Assembly (NCBI GenBank): GCA_034509425.1
Contig: JAVTVJ010001375.1
Span: forward strand, 217,001-281,000
Reading direction: 5' to 3'
Source: Eopsaltria australis
Taxonomy: Eukaryota > Chordata > Aves > Passeriformes > Petroicidae
Length of the DNA stretch: 64,000 nucleotides
Of this stretch, positions 36,579 to 47,755 are shown one piece after another. The position numbers and the translations under genes were made by a program. A model generated the notes under the pieces. That model made no database searches. It saw only the letters and a list, made by a program, of their open reading frames with translations, and was not told the origin of the DNA. The first letter of the stretch is position 1, and each line of letters opens with the position of its first letter.

Positions 36579-36610
36579 AAAAAAAAAAAGAAAAAAAAAA
36601 GAAAAAAGAA
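36579..36610. repeat. A-rich tract
   Basis: A10-11 runs separated by G, ending in GAAGATGG. Precedes the CR1 relic. Confidence 0.92.
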
Positions 36611-36734
36611 GATGGTCTCATTTCATGACAAGCTAATAAAATTCCAGAGGGTAGAGTTCAGTCTAGGGAGACTCATGGAAAGGACAGAAATGTAATTAAC
36701 ACCCAAGCGTTGTTCACAGGCAGTAACAACAGGC

Positions 36735-37698
36735 AACATAGGAAAAATGATGGTTAGAGGAGTCTGGGGCAAGAAAAGCTTACCTTAAGTAGAAGAGATC
36801 AAGTTAAAGAATTCTTGAGCAAATTAGACAAACATGAATCTATAGATCCTGATACCATATACCCAAAAATGCTGAGGGGCTTGGATTATACCATTGTGAG
36901 GCCTCTTGGCAGTGGCTGAATGATTATAGTGACTAGGAGAACTGTCTGAGGACTGGAGGAAAGCAAGGGTCACTTTTATCCTCAAAAACAGTAAGTAGGA
37001 GGGCTTGTGGAATTACAGGTCAGTCTGTAGTCCTTGGGAAAGTAATTGGTTAATCCTAGAAGACATTTCCAGGCAAATGAAGGACAAGAAAGAAAACAGG
37101 AGCAGCAGCATGGATTCACTAAGAGGGGACATATGCTTGACCAATGTGATAGCCTTCAGTGATGAAACTACTTGCCTGGCAGGTGAGAGAAGAGCAGTGG
37201 ACATGACTACCCTGGCTTCCATGAGGCACTGGAAATTGTCCTCACAGGGGAACTGATTTAGCATGGACTAGATAAAGAGAGATATGACTGAAAAGGGCTG
37301 GAGGGTGGCAATCTAGGACACAAAGCCTCATTAAAGTCCAGTCACCGCTGGTAGATCTTCACTGTTTTTCTAGAGGATGGGGAAAGAACTGTACAAAATT
37401 GAGAGAGCTGGCTGGTACCCCATGTGCCATCGAGAGATGTCATCCAGCCTGTCTCAACATGCTGAAGAAATGGTCTGAAAGAAAAGTCATGATTCCTGGA
37501 CACCAGAAAACCCATTTCAGGAAGAAGAGAAGGCTCAGGGAGAATGTCTGAAAGGATGAGGCAAAGAAGGTGGAGTCAGCCTCTTTGGAATGGTGTCCCG
37601 TTACAGAGCAAGAGGCAGTGGGCACAAACTGGAGCACAGCAGGTTCCTGCTGGAAGTTAGGAAACACCTCTTTAGTGACCGTGATCGAACACTGATCC
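36735..37698 (+). mobile_element. Decayed CR1 LINE ORF2 (reverse transcriptase to C-terminus)
   Basis: Frame-shifted pieces of CR1 ORF2 can be read in order. DQVKEFLSKLDKHE then DPDTIYPKMLRGLD (about 36808-36875) matches the GPDGIHPRVL block. DWRKARVTFILKNS then GLWNYR (about 36952-37020) matches the DWRKANVTPIFKKG...NYRPVSL block. DICLTNVIAFSDETTCLAGE then RRAVDM (about 37126-37206) matches the CLTNLIAFYDEVT block. A remnant of the KAFDTVSH segment may follow. RVAI then SPVTAG (about 37305-37352) recalls the VPQG region. MLKKWSER (about 37459) matches the post-catalytic segment. GTRQEAVGTNWSTA-like DNA at 37597-37640 matches the C-terminal TRGNGHKLKHG region. The catalytic YADD/FADD segment is missing or unreadable. 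It is inactive. The copy stops abruptly at the LTR start, in the sequence corresponding to CR1 ...GAGCACTG. Confidence 0.8.
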
Positions 37699-38277
37699 TG
37701 TAGTGGTTTAACCCCAGCCAGCAGCCCAGCTCTACACAGACACTCAATCATTCCCCCACCAGCAGGGTCTGGGAGAGAAGTCAGAAGGGTAAAAGCTGGA
37801 GAACTCGTGGGTAGAGATAAAGATGGTTTAATAGGGAAGGAAAAAGCTGTGCACACAAGCAAAGCAAAACAAGAATTAATTCACTTCTTCCTTGGGCAGA
37901 TGTTCAGCCATCTCCAGGAGAGGAGGGACCCATCATGCAGAGTGTGGTAAGACAAACACCATCACTGCAAATATACCCTTTCCTTCCTTCCCCCCTCACT
38001 CATGTACACAGCATGGTTTCATATGGTCTGAAATATCCCACTGGTCAGTAAGGGTCCCCTGTCCCAGCTCTGTCTCCTCCCAGCTTCCCAAGCATCCCCA
38101 GCCTCCTTGCAAGCCTGGCAGTATGAAAAGCAGAAAAGGCCTTTTCTGTGTAATCCTGTTCAGCAAAAACAGAAACATCTCTGTGTTATCAACCCTGGGT
38201 ACAGCACAAGCCCAAAACACAGCCTCACTCCAGACACTGGGAAGAAAACTCACTCTGCCCCAGCCAAAACCAGCACA
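37699..38277 (+). mobile_element. Solo LTR of an avian endogenous retrovirus (579 bp)
   Basis: Starts TGTAGTGGTTTAACCCCAGC and ends CCAAAACCAGCACA, the TG...CA form of retroviral LTRs. The start, the internal GGTTTAATAGGGAA near 37824 and the 3' part (CTCTGTGTTATCAACC, then CCAAAACACAGC and GAAGAAAACTCACTCTG) follow in order an LTR type I know to be common in birds. It interrupts the CR1 copy to its left. No primer-binding site, coding region or second LTR follows, so it is solo. A clean 4-6 bp target duplication was not found: GATCC is on the left and CACCC on the right. The 164-codon plus-strand and 128-codon minus-strand frames across it are repeat-derived and not host genes. Confidence 0.78.
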
Positions 38278-38960
38278 CACCCCCTTCAGCACCCAGCACA
38301 CACCCATCCTTTCAGCCTTCTGGGCTCTCCAGATGGGGCTTTCCCACATTGCTGCAAGGGATAGTCCCTCTCTGGCAACCATTTGAGAACCTAAGTCAGG
38401 GAATGTTTTGAACCAAGAAGATCACCAGGATTCCCCCACATGCATTACACTCTCCAGAGAACTGCTGGGCCTTTGAGTTGAGAGCCACCAGTGTCTTATC
38501 ACAGCACAAGTCCAGCCTGAGGTTAAACAGCTCCTGCAAGGTGATGAGAAGATGGCAACACCCTAAAAAGCAGCCATTTCCCCCCTTTAGAGCATCTGCA
38601 TCCCTGGCTGAGCAGCAGCTGGGGCTGCAACAGAGACCAGTCTGGTGGCACTGCATAGTGGCTATTACTGCCCCCAAATCACTGCTCTTCAGCAGACACA
38701 CAGACATTGTCCCTTGGCATTTAGTCCAGAGCTCTTGTGAGCTCACATGTGTGGTGTACAAGCTCTGGTAGGGCTCTGGTCTTTCGCATGGAGGAGTCTC
38801 ATTGATGACACTCTTGGCTGGTGGAGGTGCTGAGGTCCTGCATGGTGGCAATCCCAGGACCACAGGCACAGGGAGAGATCCAGCAGCCCTGGTACTGCAG
38901 ATAGCTCCTGACTCTTCCCAGAGCACCTCTAGCATGTGATATAAAATACAAAAGGAAGTT
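38278..38960 (-). other. Unrecognised block with the longest ORF (179 codons)
   Basis: This GC-richer segment directly follows the LTR and carries a minus-strand frame from 38935 to 38396, the longest in the window. The predicted product starts MLEVLWEESG, is rich in Cys, Ser and Leu, and has no domain, signal peptide or repeat I can name. The expected remainder of the interrupted CR1 (the [11 protein letters not shown] region and ATTCTGTG tail) is not seen here. The block may be part of a longer retroviral element, a different unrecognised repeat, or unique DNA. Strand is given for the ORF only. I do not assign a function. Confidence 0.35.
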
Positions 38961-38970
38961 GATTGGGCCC

Positions 38971-39064
38971 CCTAATCTCTTTTCCTCTCTTCTCTTTCTC
39001 CTTTCCTCCTTCTTTCTTTTTTCTGTCCTCCATTTTTTCCACTTTCACTTTCTCTGTCTCACAG
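38971..39064 (+). promoter_or_regulatory. Long polypyrimidine tract ending in CAG (splice-acceptor-like)
   Basis: About 90 bases of nearly pure C/T (only a few A and G), ending TCTCTGTCTCACAG at 39064. This is an exceptionally strong match to a vertebrate 3' splice site. It could equally be a simple pyrimidine-rich repeat that happens to end in CACAG. Confidence 0.45.
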
Positions 39065-39106
39065 CCCCAGCTCCAGATCTTCCATGCAGCAGCATCAATG
39101 CAAGAT
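39065..39106 (+). other. Putative cryptic 42-nt exon
   Basis: The stretch between the acceptor-like CAG (to 39064) and a GTAAGG donor-like site at 39107 is 42 nt. It is open in one frame as PQLQIFHAAASMQD and divisible by three. No flanking exon is known, so reading frame and use are unknown. This is an inference from splice-site patterns alone. Confidence 0.2.
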
Positions 39107-40926
39107 GTAAGGACTGGTGATACTCTTCATCTTATTCCTTTGCTTTGCAGGGCACATTCTACTCCATTCCCTCATTCTCCATATAGGAATTTGTTGTGGG
39201 AGGGAAGAATTTGTAGAGATGTTTGTGGTTTGTGAGCCAGTGCTTCTAGTTGTGACTTGTTCTTTGTGAGCCAGCACCATTTGAGGTGTTTGCTGTGGGA
39301 GCTGTGAAGTGTTTCAGAATAATTCTTCTCATGTTCAGGGCCTCCAGTTGTGTCACATACACTTCCATGGATATCTGTATTTCAAATTTTCCTAAGCAAT
39401 TCCCATTTTGATCCTTCTGCATAGTGTATGGTGTTGCAATCTTTTAAACTCTGATGCTAGGCATGGGACTGGGAAATCTGGGAATGCAGACTGTGCCACT
39501 GAAGACTGAGCAAAGAAAAGTTCATGGACCTTCCTTCATGTCCTTTGCCAGGGATTTCATTCAGTAGTGGACACAAATCTTCTTTAGTCTTTGTTTATCT
39601 TTTCAAGTGATAGTGGACGACTTTCTGATGGCTTCTTTTATCCATTACCAGTTTCAACTCCAGATAAACGTTTAATTGTCTAATTGTGTTGCTCTGTATT
39701 CCTTTTGGTGTCCCACAGTGGTTTTCAATGTCTACCCACTAATTTTTTCCTGTTCAAACTCAGAGAACTAAGTCATTTTTTTGACAAAGCTGCTCAATAT
39801 CCTGCACATTGAAATAGATAATTTTTTTGCTCTAATTTTGTCCTTGATGAGTTAGCCTACATCCTTTGGTCCTTCAGGGTAACATCCCATGGAATCTCAT
39901 GAGTTCCCTGAATAAGACAGGAGTCACTCATTATTCTGCTAATGCTTTTCCTTATTTCCCCCAGGATCTTTACCTCCACTGTTTCTTCTCAATGAGGTTT
40001 TGCACAAACATGGAAATGAGATTTGAGGATAGATACAGAGTTGGCCATACGACCTTATCTGGAGGGAGGAAAGTTTGGAAATTAGGCACACTCTTAACAA
40101 TGGTAAAAATCATACAACATTTGCTGAAAGTTTCATGACTATTATCTTCCCCAACCAAACCAGACCACAGCACTGATTTATAGCTGTGACAATTTTTAAC
40201 TTGAGCTAAAAAATATCAAGATGAAATAAATACTTATCGTATCGAGCTTAGAATTCAGGTACCCACAAGTAATTCAAGATGTTGGATTACCACAGGAAAA
40301 CCAATGTTATTTTTTCAATAAAATTTAGCCTTTTCAAAGGCAGTGTGTGAAAAGCAAACAATCTGGTCTTGAAAAAGGGTCTACAGGTAAGGAAAGGCAG
40401 ATGTGTCCACCAAAAGGGGAATGTGTCAAGTCTCTCCTGTGGAGAAGTCAGACTCGTCTAATTGCCTCCTGTCTCACTCTCCTTCTCTCCTAGGGAGGCA
40501 TGTATTTCACTCATTTTCAGCACAGCATCAGAGCCTTCCTTTTCATCCATGACCATCACATGCCAGGTGTGCCTGGAAACCAGCAGCCTCACCTGGGATG
40601 AGGTGGTTCTTAAGGCTGCAAAGCCAGAGAGAGAAGAGAAACTGCAGTGTCACAATGCATCCTTTATTGCCAATCTCAGTTATTAAGAGGCTATTTACCA
40701 GAGAAGAAACTTTCCCAAAACTGAGGGATTTAAAGAACTTCCTTTTCTAAGGGTTCTTTGCTATCTACAAAGATTTAAGGTCATATTCAGTGGCATTTCT
40801 GTAGAGTTTTTTGGGTTTTATTTTTAATCCAGACATTTCTTTTATGTTAAATTCTATTAATTAAGTTTTAAGGTTAGTTCTCCTTATCAAATTTACTTGA
40901 AAGTGGCAAGCAAATCAAAAGCCTTT
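39107..40926. other. Unique non-coding DNA, nothing recognised
   Basis: No gene or repeat family recognised. Open frames are up to 90 codons without a domain. Confidence 0.5.
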
Positions 40927-41090
40927 CACAGAATCATGGAATCATCAGGGTTGGAAAAGACCCTTAAAATCATCAAGTCCAACAGTCAACCCAGCACCGC
41001 CACCAAATCATCTTTACCACCAAATCATGTCTTCAAGTGCCACATACATACATTTTTTGGACACTTCCAGAGAACCACTGCCCTGAACAT
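40927..41090 (-). mobile_element. CR1 LINE 3' end
   Basis: CACAGAATCATGGAATCATC, followed by AGGGTTGGAAAAGACCC and ATCAAGTCCAACAGTCAACC, is the antisense of an avian CR1 3' terminus. The homology continues through CATGTCTTCAAGTGCCACAT to GACACTTCCAG at about 41070 and then fades. The copy is 5'-truncated, as usual for CR1. The 92-codon plus-strand frame over it is an artefact. Confidence 0.82.
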
Positions 41091-41196
41091 GGAGGGATTG
41101 GGGGCAAATTATATAAATATAGGAATCACAATTGCAAAACCCCTTTTGCCCAGGGATGCCATTTTATATATGTAAACATTCCCCTCCCAAAGCAAT

Positions 41197-41240
<44 letters not shown>

Positions 41241-41241
41241 A
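41197..41241. repeat. (AAC)n microsatellite
   Basis: About 15 uninterrupted AAC units. It sits about 105 bp beyond the recognisable end of the CR1 fragment. Confidence 0.97.
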
Positions 41242-43049
41242 GTCAAGAGAGCATTGAGTGACAAAAAGTGTCAAAAGAACCATAGAAGAGGAGGTATCTG
41301 AAGCTCTAACATTATCACATCCAAAGCCTTTCAGAATTTAAAAAGAAGAAAACTGTCAGATTATTTGCAACAATTTGAACTTGATTCTTCATGGATGATG
41401 TAGCCACCTGCTGTGTAATCCCAGTAATGTAGATAAGTAGGCATATTAGACTGGAACAATGTGGTCAAATGTTGCAAACACTAACATCATTCTGAGGCAA
41501 CGTTAAAATACTGACAGCTGGTAAAAATAATATCTAAGATACAGCTTGCAGTCATTGATAAACTGGTGCTGATTCTCCTGAGAGACAGGGCAAGGCGAGC
41601 CAGGGAACTGAAGAATTTAGCACATCTTACAGTGTCTTGTATAAGGAATACAGCCACTGCAAACCATGTGCAGTGTTCCCAAGGAATATAAATTTTGAGA
41701 GAGAGAAGATGTTTCTAAGAGAAGCCGAAGTTTGGAACAAATTTGCCTTTGCTGCCTCTAAAATTATTGAAGCAGAGAACTTCATAATACTGATGGACCA
41801 CTATGGAATAAACTGGTGGCCTGACATGAACTGATGACCCAAGACCAAATGTGTAAACACTTTATCCATGTGAAACTTGCATTTAAAATAGAGGGACAGG
41901 GAATGAATGAATATCTGCAATTATCCAAACTCAATTAAGACCATGAAATACATTAACTGCTTGTTAATATTTGCTACATGGTGCCTGTGTTTTTTGGGGG
42001 ATTTTTTGTTTCTTTTAGGTATTTGTATTCAAAGAAGCTTTGCATAATCCATAAAAACGCCTGTAAAATTTTGCCACCATTTTAGAATTTGGGCTAGGAA
42101 GTGTTTCAAGATTTACTGATGCCTGCACGAGAGCAGCTCTCCCTGAAGCTGAGGACAAGTGACACTTCCAATATTGGTTAAATGTCTGCCAGGTTGATTG
42201 TTCTAGCTAGTCCTCAAGCAGGGACTCCAATTTGACCCTCAAAAGTGGAGACTATTAAACTAATAATAAACTTCTGGGATTTGAAGGCCATCTGGGGATT
42301 ATTTTCAGATTTTAACAGCTGTCTTTTTAGAATTTGTGTACAGGTAGTAGAGGGATGTTATTTGGCTGGAGAAAGGATGACTTCAGATGAAGCAAAGAAG
42401 TTTTTCTTTCAGTTATTATGTAGACAGTTTTGTAATTTGTATAATTTTCTGCCAGTATTCCTTACATAACTTTATCACTCAGCATAGAGTAAAGGATAAT
42501 ATTTATTTCCTTTACTCTGATTTTGCCTAATTTCAAAAAAGTCCCCCAGACTTCTAAAGTAGAACCAATCACTGAAAATTACTGAATTTGAATTGCTACA
42601 GAATATATTCTGCCTTTGCAATCATATCTCTTTTGCCTTTATATCTCTGTTTGATTTGTTCTTGTAGCAGGCCAGAAGTCCATGCCACCCACAGGAATAC
42701 TAAACCTTTTGAAGAAGTGTTGTAGGACTTAACTGTATATTCAATTTACTTGCTATGACAAATATGATTTTCAAAACACAGATGATTAAGCAAACTAGTG
42801 ATTTTTCTTATTTTTCAAGTGATGCTAGAAATGAGAGGAGGGGTGTGGTCCTAAAACTGCTCTGCTATGGCAGGTAGCATGCAGAATAAGATCTTTCACT
42901 TTCCATTTCAAAAAAGATCAGGATTTTTTCCTCCCTGGTCTCTGGCTGGTAAATTTGTACAGAACATAGTTTCTTTAAAGAGTGAGAATATTCTTCAACT
43001 TTTTAGTTTAAATTTATTTTCAACACTTTATACCCTTTTTTTCTTTTGC
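41242..43049. other. Unique non-coding DNA, nothing recognised
   Basis: No gene or repeat family recognised. Frames of 65-74 codons have no domain. Confidence 0.5.
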
Positions 43050-43268
43050 AAACATTGCCTGTTAGGTATAATAGCCCCTTTCCTTCTCTCGTGTTACCAT
43101 AAAAACTTCCCTGATGTTATTTTAGACAGCAATCAAATCCTCTGTTGTATCTCTTTCATTTTGAGAGGCTCAACAAACCAAGCTTTCTAGACTGCTAAGA
43201 AAATTTTTCCATTCCCTTGACCTTCTAAGTAGCCCTTTTCTGCATTTGTTCCACTCTGTGTTTGATAT
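43050..43268 (-). mobile_element. Old CR1/L3-type LINE fragment (C-terminal region of ORF2)
   Basis: On the minus strand, EQMQKRAT then VKGMEK (about 43210-43252), ESLVC and a near match to RGDLIAVYK (about 43115-43160) follow the order of the CR1 ORF2 C-terminus (LERVQRRATRMI, then LGLFSLEKRR, then RGDLIAVYKYL). It is interrupted by stops and indels. Divergence is like that of the 2355-2890 relic and greater than that of the CR1 tails at 40.9 and 45.1 kb. Confidence 0.65.
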
Positions 43269-44536
43269 CTGGGATTTCATAGTTCATTTATATCAAAACT
43301 TTTTGTGAAACTGGCAAATATACATATGAATTTCTTGTTCCTGCACTTTAATGGAAGAACCATATTGAAGATTAGAAAATAGTCCATTGTCAGTGTTCTT
43401 GAGGCATAATTTTGGGGACAGGTATTTTTTCTTTGTTTGGACTTGGGTTTGTTTGTTTGTTTGTTTTTGTTACGGAAGTATTTTAATTGACTTTAAAATG
43501 TAGGGAAATTATCTGTTACCTATGAGACACACAGAGATGACTTCTACAGACTGAACTTGAAGTGCATATTTGCCTGTAAATTCAAAATGGAGATTTGATG
43601 TCCGAGCAGTCCCATCCCTCTCTCCTCCTCCCAAACCACTCCTGGTATCAGTGAATTTTACGCTCTTACACTGTTGGGAGTATCACTGTTCTTCCAAGTG
43701 AGCTTGAGAGCTGTTACCAGAGCAAATAAATATGGCATGGACAGCACTGTGTCTTCTCAACCTGCCATGTGCCTGAGTAGCAAAGGACTCTTAGTGAGGG
43801 AGCACCAAGCAGGAGCTTCCTCCAGGTTGAACAGAGTGTTTTATCAAGTGGAGGAACATTACTGTCAAGAAATTACAACCTCAGCATTGACATAAATGTT
43901 GACAGCACCATTTCCACTGATAGTGGTATCAGAACAGATTATGATTCACACAGGACTGCCCAAAGAGTGATGATTTAGATGAAACGTTCTGAAATAAGAA
44001 AAAGTTCTGAAAGGAAAACCACAGATGACAAGGATTTTATCAGGGACTACTGAGATGGAGCACATTTTCTCTTCTGTTCTCAGAAGCATCCAGCCTGTGG
44101 AGATAAACTAACCATCATGAAATCTCTTTCTCCACCCATTCCTTTCTTGATGGCAGCACAAGTCATGATAGTAGGGCATGATAAATCCTGGGTGGTGACT
44201 GAAGGTGTTTAACTGTAAAAAATGTCATCTTCCAAGTGCATTTCTATATACATTTGAAGAACTCAGGCCCCAATCTGTTAATAGTGTGACCTGAAAGAAG
44301 CCAATAAAGACTTCCAACAAATTTTCATGGCCATAATTTCCAAATGCAACATTTGGAATTTTTCAATCTGATAAGGATTAAATGGCTTTGTCAAACCAAC
44401 AAAATTTATGGCTCCATAGAATTTACAAAGGAGGTCTTATTTTTTTATTTGAGATTCTCTCTTCTTTTCTATTTGATACATATACACAACGCTCACTGTC
44501 TCACTTTCCCTCATTCCTAGATTTAAAACAAAAATG
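43269..44536. other. Unique non-coding DNA with (TTTG)n
   Basis: A short (GTTT)n array lies at about 43448-43468. No gene recognised. Confidence 0.5.
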
Positions 44537-44554
44537 AAAAAAAAAAAAAAAAAA
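44537..44554. repeat. Poly(A) run, 18 bases
   Basis: Uninterrupted A18 followed by GGGAAC. No retrocopy signature upstream. Confidence 0.93.
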
Positions 44555-45059
44555 GGGAACATTTATATCTGGCATATATCAGCAATAAAGACTTCAGTCT
44601 ATAATCCCTTTGGAAAAAAGGAAGTAAGTATTTAAGAGCATATAGGAATGCTGCAGATGGGGTGAAAAGAAGAATGCTGAGGTGAAACATAGAGGAAGAT
44701 ATGGCAATAATACTGATACTGCAATATCAGTGACACTCCCATGATGTAAATTAGTGAATTTTTGCAGGGCAAAGCAATATCTCTTAATAAACTTTTTAAC
44801 ATAATTAGAAAAAGCAACATTTTCTTGATGATGGAAACTTTCTTTCCCCAGAAATTTGGTATATAAATTCTAGTTTGGAAATCTAAATTGAATTTGACGG
44901 AAAAGGCAGTTGATATCTGGAAAAAAAAAGGTCAGTTAATAATAATGAAGCTATAGTCTAGCCATGGACACCTGCAAGAGTGATTTCCCTGATCTGGAAA
45001 ATTCATGAACACTTTATTTAAAACTACAATTAGTGAAGAATTCTTTGAGACACAGATTC

Positions 45060-45405
45060 ACAGACAGCTCCTCCCAGTACCTGAACAGAGCCTATAAGAA
45101 AGAGGGAGAGAGGCTATTTACAAGAGCCTGGAGTGACAGAACAAGGGAGAATTGCTGCAAGCTGAAAAATAATCAGTTTAGAATGAATATGAGGAAAAAA
45201 TTCATTACTGTGTGGGTGCTGAGGCACAGGTTGCCCAGAGAAGCTGTGGGTGCCCCATCCCTGGCAGTGTCCAAGGCCAGATTGGATAAAACATTGAGCA
45301 GCCTGGTCTTGCAGAAGGAGAACCTGCTTAAGGCAGAGAGGTTGGAATGAGATGCTCTTTAAAGTCCCCTCCAAACCAGGACATTCTGTGATTCTGTGAT
45401 TCTAT
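45060..45405 (+). mobile_element. CR1 LINE 3' end with intact tail
   Basis: A 5'-truncated CR1 copy. The plus-strand translation shows the ORF2 C-terminus: ERLFTRAWSDRTRENCCKL, FRMNMRKKFITVWVLRHR, LPREAVGAPSLAVSKARLDK (about 45108-45293). These match the CR1 consensus order [36 protein letters not shown]. The 3' UTR ends with ATTCTGTGATTCTGTGATTC then TATA at 45383-45405, the diagnostic CR1 8-bp tail repeats. The best preserved CR1 in the window and likely the youngest of them. The DNA between 44555 and 45059 holds nothing recognised. Confidence 0.9.
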
Positions 45406-47280
45406 AAAAAAAAAGTCTATTGCAAGTCATTGGGTCTGCACAGGAATGTGGAATTCCAGTCGTGAGGGTGGAGTAACATGACTGTCACTGCTTGATGCTG
45501 GTTCTGTGGTCAAAATAGAAAGTAGCCTGCTCATATAATTGGAAACTATGACATGTAGAATCTACAGCTGAAGAAGGATATTATAGTGTGCATTTTCTGA
45601 AAAATGGATCTATATTGCATCCCTTAAAAAGACTCTTAATCTGGTGATACCAGGAAGGCAAAGACTGACTACAGGATCTATGGCTTATTATATTGATGAA
45701 TTTACATGTATATTTGTGATACATATTTGTATATTTGTGCAAAACCAGGACAATATTTAAACAAAAAAATTTGCTAGAAAGATCATTGGAAGTCTTCACC
45801 ATTTTTTTTTTTTCCATAAGTGAACAGGACCTGCTTTTGTTTAAAGGGATTATTTGGTCACAATCCTCACTTCAGTTTTAAAGGTAGACTTTGTTTTTCA
45901 CTTGAGGTGAATTGAGGGACAGTAAAATGTAGATTGAGGATGTTGAAACCAAAAGAAGATACAATGATGCACAAATACAGACGTTTTCCCACCACAAATA
46001 AGTTTCATGTCACCATAGTATGATCACCTTGAAGGTGGTCCCTCTCTCCAAGAGTAATATAGCTAGGAGTAAATCAAGAAAAACTCAGATTCTTGATTTT
46101 AAAGACAGAATTGAAATAGCTCATATAGATCAAAGATAACAAGTACCCTGCAAGTTTATGCAGTAAAGTTTGGCATTTCTTTCTTCTTCCCAGTCCTTTT
46201 TCAAAACATTTTCTTCCCTCCTTTGTTTACATCCTGATTTGCAAATGTTAGTGGATTTACCTGTAGGAAAAACTCGGAGATTTATAAATGTGATCAATAT
46301 CTTGCAAAGCATTGCCCAATCTGTCAAATATAGCCTAATAAAATAATACTCATCAAATTCAGAGTTCTGAAATTTTAAGCATGCTTAAAGCTATTCTGAA
46401 TCACCAAGTTAAAGGAAATTTTTCTGTGATCTTAAAAGTAGAACAGTTTTGGGCTTGCTTTTAAGTTATAACTAGACTAAAATTATTATTAGGTCACTAA
46501 TAATACTTAGATCACATTTGAGATTTTTGCCCTCATAATTCAGATGTCCCTGAAACATTATGGAAAAATTGTCTGTCACTTTCATCATTAAGATATTTCT
46601 GTGTCTGTAACTCTGTGTGTACAACCAAATTCAATCTATTTGATTTTGTAATATTTTATGAAATATTGCTTCATTTTATTCAGTGTCTTCCATTTCTACT
46701 TACAGAGGTTTTAACAGGTTTATGATCTCATCTTCTAATCTGCCTAGGCTGTGTTCAGTGTTGAGAGGGCCTTAAGTAATTCACTTCTTATTCTCTGTTC
46801 ATGGCAGGGACTAAGTCTGTTCTTTACACAACAACTTTTAGGCTACTCAGAGTAATGTTGCTAAAAAAAGCCATGAGAGACCAATCAACTTTCCTGTGCA
46901 TGTTCTTAATCACCATTCTCTATTGACCAGAGATGAGGTGCTTGAGAAACCAGCCTGTATTCCAAGATCTGGCCTTCAACTTTTCTTAGAAGATTTTCAC
47001 TGCGGATCTTAAAAAACTAGAGAGCTACTTAACAACAAATCTACTTGCCTTTATTTCTACTTTGAGATAAAAAAGAAAGGAAGTACCAATATAACACATG
47101 TTGATTCCTTGTGGGTGTGTAGCCTATTTTAAAACCATTCCCTTTTCAGCAACCTGCTTTTGGGAAGTCAGAGTGTGATGTAGAGGTTTAAGAGCAGTGT
47201 AGAAGATACAAGGACAGCTTGCCATATTGTAAATGTTGCAGTCCAGTAATTATTTTAAGAATCCAGTTTTAGAGGGGAAG
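45406..47280. other. Unique non-coding DNA, nothing recognised
   Basis: A T13 run lies near 45803-45815. No gene or repeat family recognised. Confidence 0.55.
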
Positions 47281-47284
47281 GGCA

Positions 47285-47414
47285 AATTAATATGAAACTA
47301 GAAAACGAAGAAGAAAGGGGGAAGGGAAGCAAGAGAAAAGAAAGAGAAATTGGGAGCTGAAGAGGATAAAAGAGAAATATGAAGGGAGGACAAGAACAAG
47401 AAGGAAGGAGAAGG
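47285..47414. repeat. Purine-rich (A/G) tract
   Basis: About 130 bases composed mainly of A and G (GAAGAAAGGGGGAAGGGAAG and similar units) with few pyrimidines. Tracts of this type can form triple-helical DNA. No coding value. Confidence 0.8.
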
Positions 47415-47712
47415 TGTGCTACTCTTTAACCCTGCTATACCCTATTAGTTGATAAGTAAAACAAACCTGGTTTTATTAGAGGTAAGGACAAAAGGAAAAC
47501 AAAAATATTAGGTGAAAATTGCTTTAAATGTTCAACTCTTTATGTTGGAAATAGCTCCAAGAAAGTGTTCAGCTTTATCTGCCCACATTATGTCCTAGCA
47601 CAGCGGTCAGACTTGGAAAGACATGGAAAACCTTTCCTTTCTTTTTCCAACCAACTCTAGAGGCCTTGATCTTAGGAATATTACCTTACACAGCAGAGAA
47701 AGGAAAATTGCT

Positions 47713-47715
<3 letters not shown>

Positions 47716-47752
<37 letters not shown>
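47716..47752. repeat. Poly(T) run, 37 bases
   Basis: Uninterrupted T37, followed by ATGATTATTTG. Read on the minus strand it is a poly(A) preceded, about 40 bp upstream, by AATAAA (TTTATT at 47793-47798 on plus). This makes a processed retrocopy on the minus strand conceivable. The 142-codon minus-strand frame at 47681-48109 runs into the tract and has no recognised domain. Confidence 0.95.

Positions 47753-47755
<3 letters not shown>

Noticed and set aside
28047..38277. The two LTR-like segments as the ends of one provirus
   Set aside because: They belong to different LTR types, are 10 kb apart and differ in sequence, and no retroviral coding region was recognised between them.
37892..38386. 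164-codon plus-strand frame and a 128-codon minus-strand frame
   Set aside because: Both lie almost entirely in the LTR and have no recognisable domain. LTR sequence explains them.
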